Assembly (NCBI GenBank): GCA_023388315.1
Contig: JAEWGM010000003.1
Location: 1-27,664, forward strand
Reading direction: 5' to 3'
Length of the DNA: 27,664 bases
DNA from: Bacteroidota bacterium
Lineage (GTDB): Bacteria; Bacteroidota; Bacteroidia; Bacteroidales; Dysgonomonadaceae
Position numbers and translations under genes: made by a program. Within the stretch, counting starts at the first letter, position 1; the number at the start of each line of letters is the position of its first letter. Under the pieces are notes generated by a model. It was not told the origin of the DNA. It worked only from the letters and a program-made list of their open reading frames with translations, and searched no databases. Below are positions 24,919 to 27,664 of this stretch, one piece after another.

Positions 24919-24974
24919 ACTTCTTAACTTCTTCACTTCTCCACTTCTTAACTTCTCCACTTCTTAACTTTACT
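24919..24974. repeat. 8-bp tandem repeat ACTTCTYM
   Basis: Seven consecutive octamers: ACTTCTTA, ACTTCTTC, ACTTCTCC, ACTTCTTA, ACTTCTCC, ACTTCTTA, ACTTTACT. The octamer period is shared with the pyrimidine tracts at 20368 and 21585, though the unit differs. Confidence 0.8.
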
Positions 24975-25070
24975 CTTTACCCTTTACTTTTTTACTTTCA
25001 ATTTTTTTGCTCATCTTTACGATTACAAAATTATAGCGTGAGCGACGCGAAAAATACCCCCAAAAAGGGG

Positions 25071-25102
25071 TTTTATTCAGTAGGCATACAATATTAACTT
25101 TG
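25071..25102 (+). promoter_or_regulatory. promoter of the sensor-kinase pair
   Basis: TAACTTTG (25095-25102) fits the -7 consensus TAnnTTTG. A TTTT at 25071-25074, 20 bases upstream, is a weak -33 box. Transcription would start about 50 bases before the kinase ATG. Confidence 0.5.
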
Positions 25103-25158
25103 TAACAAACAAAAAACAACGGATCACAAAACTTTAATCAATTCATTATTAACGTATT

Positions 25159-27081
25159 ATGAAAACAAGAAAAATTTTTATCGCAAGTGTTCTTTTTTTC
25201 TGCGTAGGTAGTATATCGTTGAAATTGTTTTCACAAAACGTGGATTCCATCATTCTGCAACATACCGATAGTAAAGGAGTAGTAAATATTGATTCGCTGC
25301 TTCCCATTAACAGAAATTATTTCTACAATAATCCCGATATGGCTTATGAAATGGCGCATCGGCTGATTGCCATTGCGAAAAAGCAGAAAAACCGGTTGCA
25401 GCTTGCCAACAGTTACCGCTTACTGGGCGCATTCCAAACTGATATAAAAAGCAACTTCGATTCAGCGCGCATCTATTATGAGTTAGCAGAAGATCTTTAT
25501 CGCTCGTTAGACTCCAAAGAAGCAAACATCGGATTAGGCGCGATTCTCCACAATTATGGTTCCATGGAACAGCGTCAAGGCGATTATGTTAAAGCCATAG
25601 AATATTACACCGAAGCGCTGCGTATGTTAGATATGAGCGGCGATATGAAAATTCGCCCCATAACGCTTAATAACCTTTCGGTGATGTATGCTTTTTTAAA
25701 AGATCTTCCAAAATCGGAAAAATACGCGCGCGAAAGCATCGCCTTATCTCAACAGTCAGGAGTTGAATATGTAAATGCCACTGCAAGGTTGTCGTTAATC
25801 CATTCGCTTATATCACAAGACAAAAACGAGGAAGCAATTCCGGAACTTGAGGAAGTGCTCAAAGTTTCGGAGAAAGAGAATAACCTGCAGCTTAAAACTT
25901 TATACCATTATAATTATGGTACATATTACTCCAATAAAAAAGAGTACGAAAAAGCTATTTCAGAATTCAAGAAGGCCGAAGAAACGGCCGTGCTGTTATC
26001 AAATGAATGGGAAGTAATGCGGGCGTCCAGTGCTTTGGCGGAATATTACTTTTTAAACGGACAATTTCAGGAGGCACACCAATCGGGTGAAAAAGCGTTA
26101 GATATAGCTATTAGAGCAAAATCTAACGACATCCGGGAAAGGGTATTGTTATTATTGTCGAAAACATTTGCTCAAAAACTCGACTACCAGTCGGCTTATA
26201 ATAACCTCAATGCCGCTTATCTGCTTAGAGACAGTTTATACAGCGACAATAACCGACAGCACATTGCTTTCCTCGAAGCACAATACCAAACCGAAAAAAA
26301 AGAAATCAGGATAAGTGCACTGGAAAAAGAGCGGGTTCTTTACGGAATAATTTTCGGCGTTAGCTTACTGGGAATCATTATATTGCTTGGCGCACTTTAT
26401 TTGCGCCAACGAGCCAAAAAACAACTGGCTCAACAACAAGTCATTCAACTGGAAAAAGAAAAACAACTTATTGCCACGCACGCCATCCTTGAAGGCGAAG
26501 CCACCGAGCGCACACGCTTGGCGCGCGACCTGCACGACGGATTGGGCGGTATGCTTTCGGCAGTGAAATTAAATTTATTTGATATGAAAAAAGGAGGAGC
26601 AGTCCTGGCATCGGAAGATGTATCGCGTTTCAATAAAGTGGTGGAAATGTTGGATAGTTCCATCACGGAGCTAAGGCGTGTGGCGCATAATATGATGCCC
26701 GATTCCCTTTCTCGATACGGCCTAAAAGTGTCGTTGCAAGACTTTTGCGATAGTTTTTCAAACGTGCATTTCCATTTCTTTGGGAATGACGAGCGCCTTG
26801 ATAACACGTTAGAGATTATGATTTACCGCAGCGTTCACGAATTGGTGAACAACGCCTTGAAGTATGCCGAGGCTGAAAACATTAACGTGCAAATTGTGCA
26901 AGAAGACGACCGCGTATCGCTCACCGTGCAAGACGATGGCAAAGGCTTCGATGTCCAACAAAAAGTGAAAGGCACGGGACTAAACAACATCCGCACACGA
27001 GCCGAATCTGTAGGCGGAAGCCTGGAGGTGTATTCCGAACCCGGCAAGGGCACGGAGATAAATGTGGAGTTTAAGGCATAA
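25159..27081 (+). CDS. TPR-containing sensor histidine kinase (HisKA_3 type)
   Basis: A 640-aa membrane sensor. A signal peptide (to about FSQ, residue 26) leads to a periplasmic alpha-helical domain of TPR repeats (about 60-380; clear units such as GDYVKAIEYYTEALRML). One transmembrane helix follows (393-415), then a short coiled coil and the kinase: RLARDLHDGLGG with phospho-acceptor His459 (HisKA_3/NarL-partner type), ELVNNALKYA (561-570, N box), DDGKGF (592-597) and GTGLNNI (605-611) of the HATPase_c domain. All key residues are present. Such kinases usually pair with a LuxR-type response regulator; none is seen before the window ends. It is divergent from the surface-lipoprotein island, which may be its target; that is inference. 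Confidence 0.93.
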   Translation: MKTRKIFIASVLFFCVGSISLKLFSQNVDSIILQHTDSKGVVNIDSLLPINRNYFYNNPDMAYEMAHRLIAIAKKQKNRLQLANSYRLLGAFQTDIKSNFDSARIYYELAEDLYRSLDSKEANIGLGAILHNYGSMEQRQGDYVKAIEYYTEALRMLDMSGDMKIRPITLNNLSVMYAFLKDLPKSEKYARESIALSQQSGVEYVNATARLSLIHSLISQDKNEEAIPELEEVLKVSEKENNLQLKTLYHYNYGTYYSNKKEYEKAISEFKKAEETAVLLSNEWEVMRASSALAEYYFLNGQFQEAHQSGEKALDIAIRAKSNDIRERVLLLLSKTFAQKLDYQSAYNNLNAAYLLRDSLYSDNNRQHIAFLEAQYQTEKKEIRISALEKERVLYGIIFGVSLLGIIILLGALYLRQRAKKQLAQQQVIQLEKEKQLIATHAILEGEATERTRLARDLHDGLGGMLSAVKLNLFDMKKGGAVLASEDVSRFNKVVEMLDSSITELRRVAHNMMPDSLSRYGLKVSLQDFCDSFSNVHFHFFGNDERLDNTLEIMIYRSVHELVNNALKYAEAENINVQIVQEDDRVSLTVQDDGKGFDVQQKVKGTGLNNIRTRAESVGGSLEVYSEPGKGTEINVEFKA

Positions 27082-27094
27082 TTGTGAGCAGATT

Positions 27095-27664
27095 ATGAAA
27101 ACAAGAGAATTTTTTATCGCCGGTGTTCTTTTTTTCTGCGTAAGTGGAATATCGTTTTCACAGAATGTGGATTCCATAATCGTGCGGCATACCGATAATA
27201 AAGGTGTGGTAAATATAGATTCGCTTGTTTTTGAGGGAAGAAAATATGTTTACACAGAGCCCGGTAAAGCATATGAAATTGCTGAAAAAGCCGTGAAAAT
27301 AGCTGAAAAACAAAAAGACCGCATGCAGCTCGCCAACGGTTATCGATTTAAAGGCGCCTGCCTCACACAAGTTAAGGTTGATTTCGATTCAGCTTTCCAT
27401 TATCTGAAACAGGCAGAAGATATGTATCAATCAATAAATACGAAAGAAGCGACTATAGGCGAAGCATCCGTAAACCACAATTTCGGAACCATTAAGCAAA
27501 TTCAAGGTGATTATGTGGAAGCCATTAATTATTACTTACAAGCCTCTAAATTGTTCGATGAAGCAAATGATGCCAAACTGCGCGCTTATACTTTAAATAA
27601 TATTGCCACATTGTATGAACTTGCAAAAGATTACTCTAAGGCAGAAAAATACGCGCGAGAATGT
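27095..27664 (+). CDS. second TPR sensor histidine kinase, N-terminal part
   Basis: An open frame of 190 codons running off the right edge, beginning MKTREFFIAGVLFFCVSGIS 13 bp after the first kinase stop. It is a tandem paralog: the signal peptide and first mature residues (QNVDSIIVRHTDNKGVVNID) closely match the first kinase, as does the TPR unit GDYVEAINYYLQASKLF. The rest of the TPR region has diverged. The membrane and kinase part lies beyond the window and is inferred by homology. The 13-bp gap implies cotranscription. Confidence 0.85.
   Translation, partial: MKTREFFIAGVLFFCVSGISFSQNVDSIIVRHTDNKGVVNIDSLVFEGRKYVYTEPGKAYEIAEKAVKIAEKQKDRMQLANGYRFKGACLTQVKVDFDSAFHYLKQAEDMYQSINTKEATIGEASVNHNFGTIKQIQGDYVEAINYYLQASKLFDEANDAKLRAYTLNNIATLYELAKDYSKAEKYAREC

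Larger units (their letters stand above)
24844..25158. other. divergent intergenic region with tandem repeats and promoter
   Basis: No gene lies here. It holds the heptamers TTACGAG/TTACGGG (about 24889-24905), the 8-bp tandem repeat (24919-24974), a weak hairpin CCCC-CAAAAA-GGGG near 25056-25070, and the rightward sensor-kinase promoter. On the minus strand TAATTTTG at 25033-25026 is a possible -7 box for the lipoprotein operon but lacks a matching -33 box. Confidence 0.5.

Noticed and set aside
24919..24974. CRISPR-like array (regular octamer repeat)
   Set aside because: The units are contiguous 8-mers with no spacers and no cas genes are near.
25056..25074. terminator CCCC-CAAAAA-GGGG-TTTT
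   Set aside because: Only a 4-5 bp stem, and it lies just upstream of the kinase -7 box where the TTTT may instead be the -33 region.

Overview
The window looks like the chromosome of a member of the Bacteroidetes, most likely order Bacteroidales. The evidence is several promoter -7 boxes of the TAnnTTTG type, a lack of clear Shine-Dalgarno sequences, two family GH92 glycosidases, a FucP-type sugar transporter, many short-signal lipoproteins, and TPR-containing histidine kinases. No tRNA, rRNA, CRISPR array, phage or intact insertion sequence was recognised.

Layout. Positions 1-452 hold no complete gene but carry leftward promoter-like boxes for a gene beyond the left edge. A rightward acyl-CoA ligase (453-2108) converges on carB (2165-5377, minus) across a perfect 14-bp hairpin. 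Just upstream of carB, where carA should be, is only a collapsed 101-codon remnant of the CarA N-terminus. Positions 5902-15726 form a closely packed minus-strand block, transcribed galM, FucP-type transporter, galK, Nudix-like regulator, GH92, GH92, BSP-family metalloprotease lipoprotein. This couples galactose entry and phosphorylation to release of mannose from glycans or glycoproteins. The regulator has a Nudix box without its catalytic glutamates, so it is probably a sugar sensor. Two inverted repeats ahead of galM are candidate operators.

Positions 16245-19216 hold housekeeping genes: a CNNM/CorC-type transporter, a sugar-phosphate nucleotidyltransferase, and, on the plus strand, an ArfB-type ribosome rescue factor. 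About 500 bp of hairpin-rich non-coding DNA follows, including a 30-bp inverted repeat pair.

Positions 19722-24843 (minus) form a cell-surface island: two tandem paralogous lipoproteins with a CarboxypepD_reg-like domain, a small membrane-anchored protein of unknown function, a beta-helix-type lipoprotein, a collagen-like lipoprotein and a small outer-membrane beta-barrel. Their intergenic leaders share low-complexity blocks: heptamers of the TTACGGG type, 8-bp-period pyrimidine tracts, and near-identical signal-peptide starts placed in front of unrelated mature proteins. Divergent from this island are two tandem TPR histidine kinases (the second cut by the window edge), plausible sensors for the surface genes. 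The carA remnant, the repeated leader cassette, the catalytically dead Nudix regulator and the divergent GH92 are the points most worth checking.
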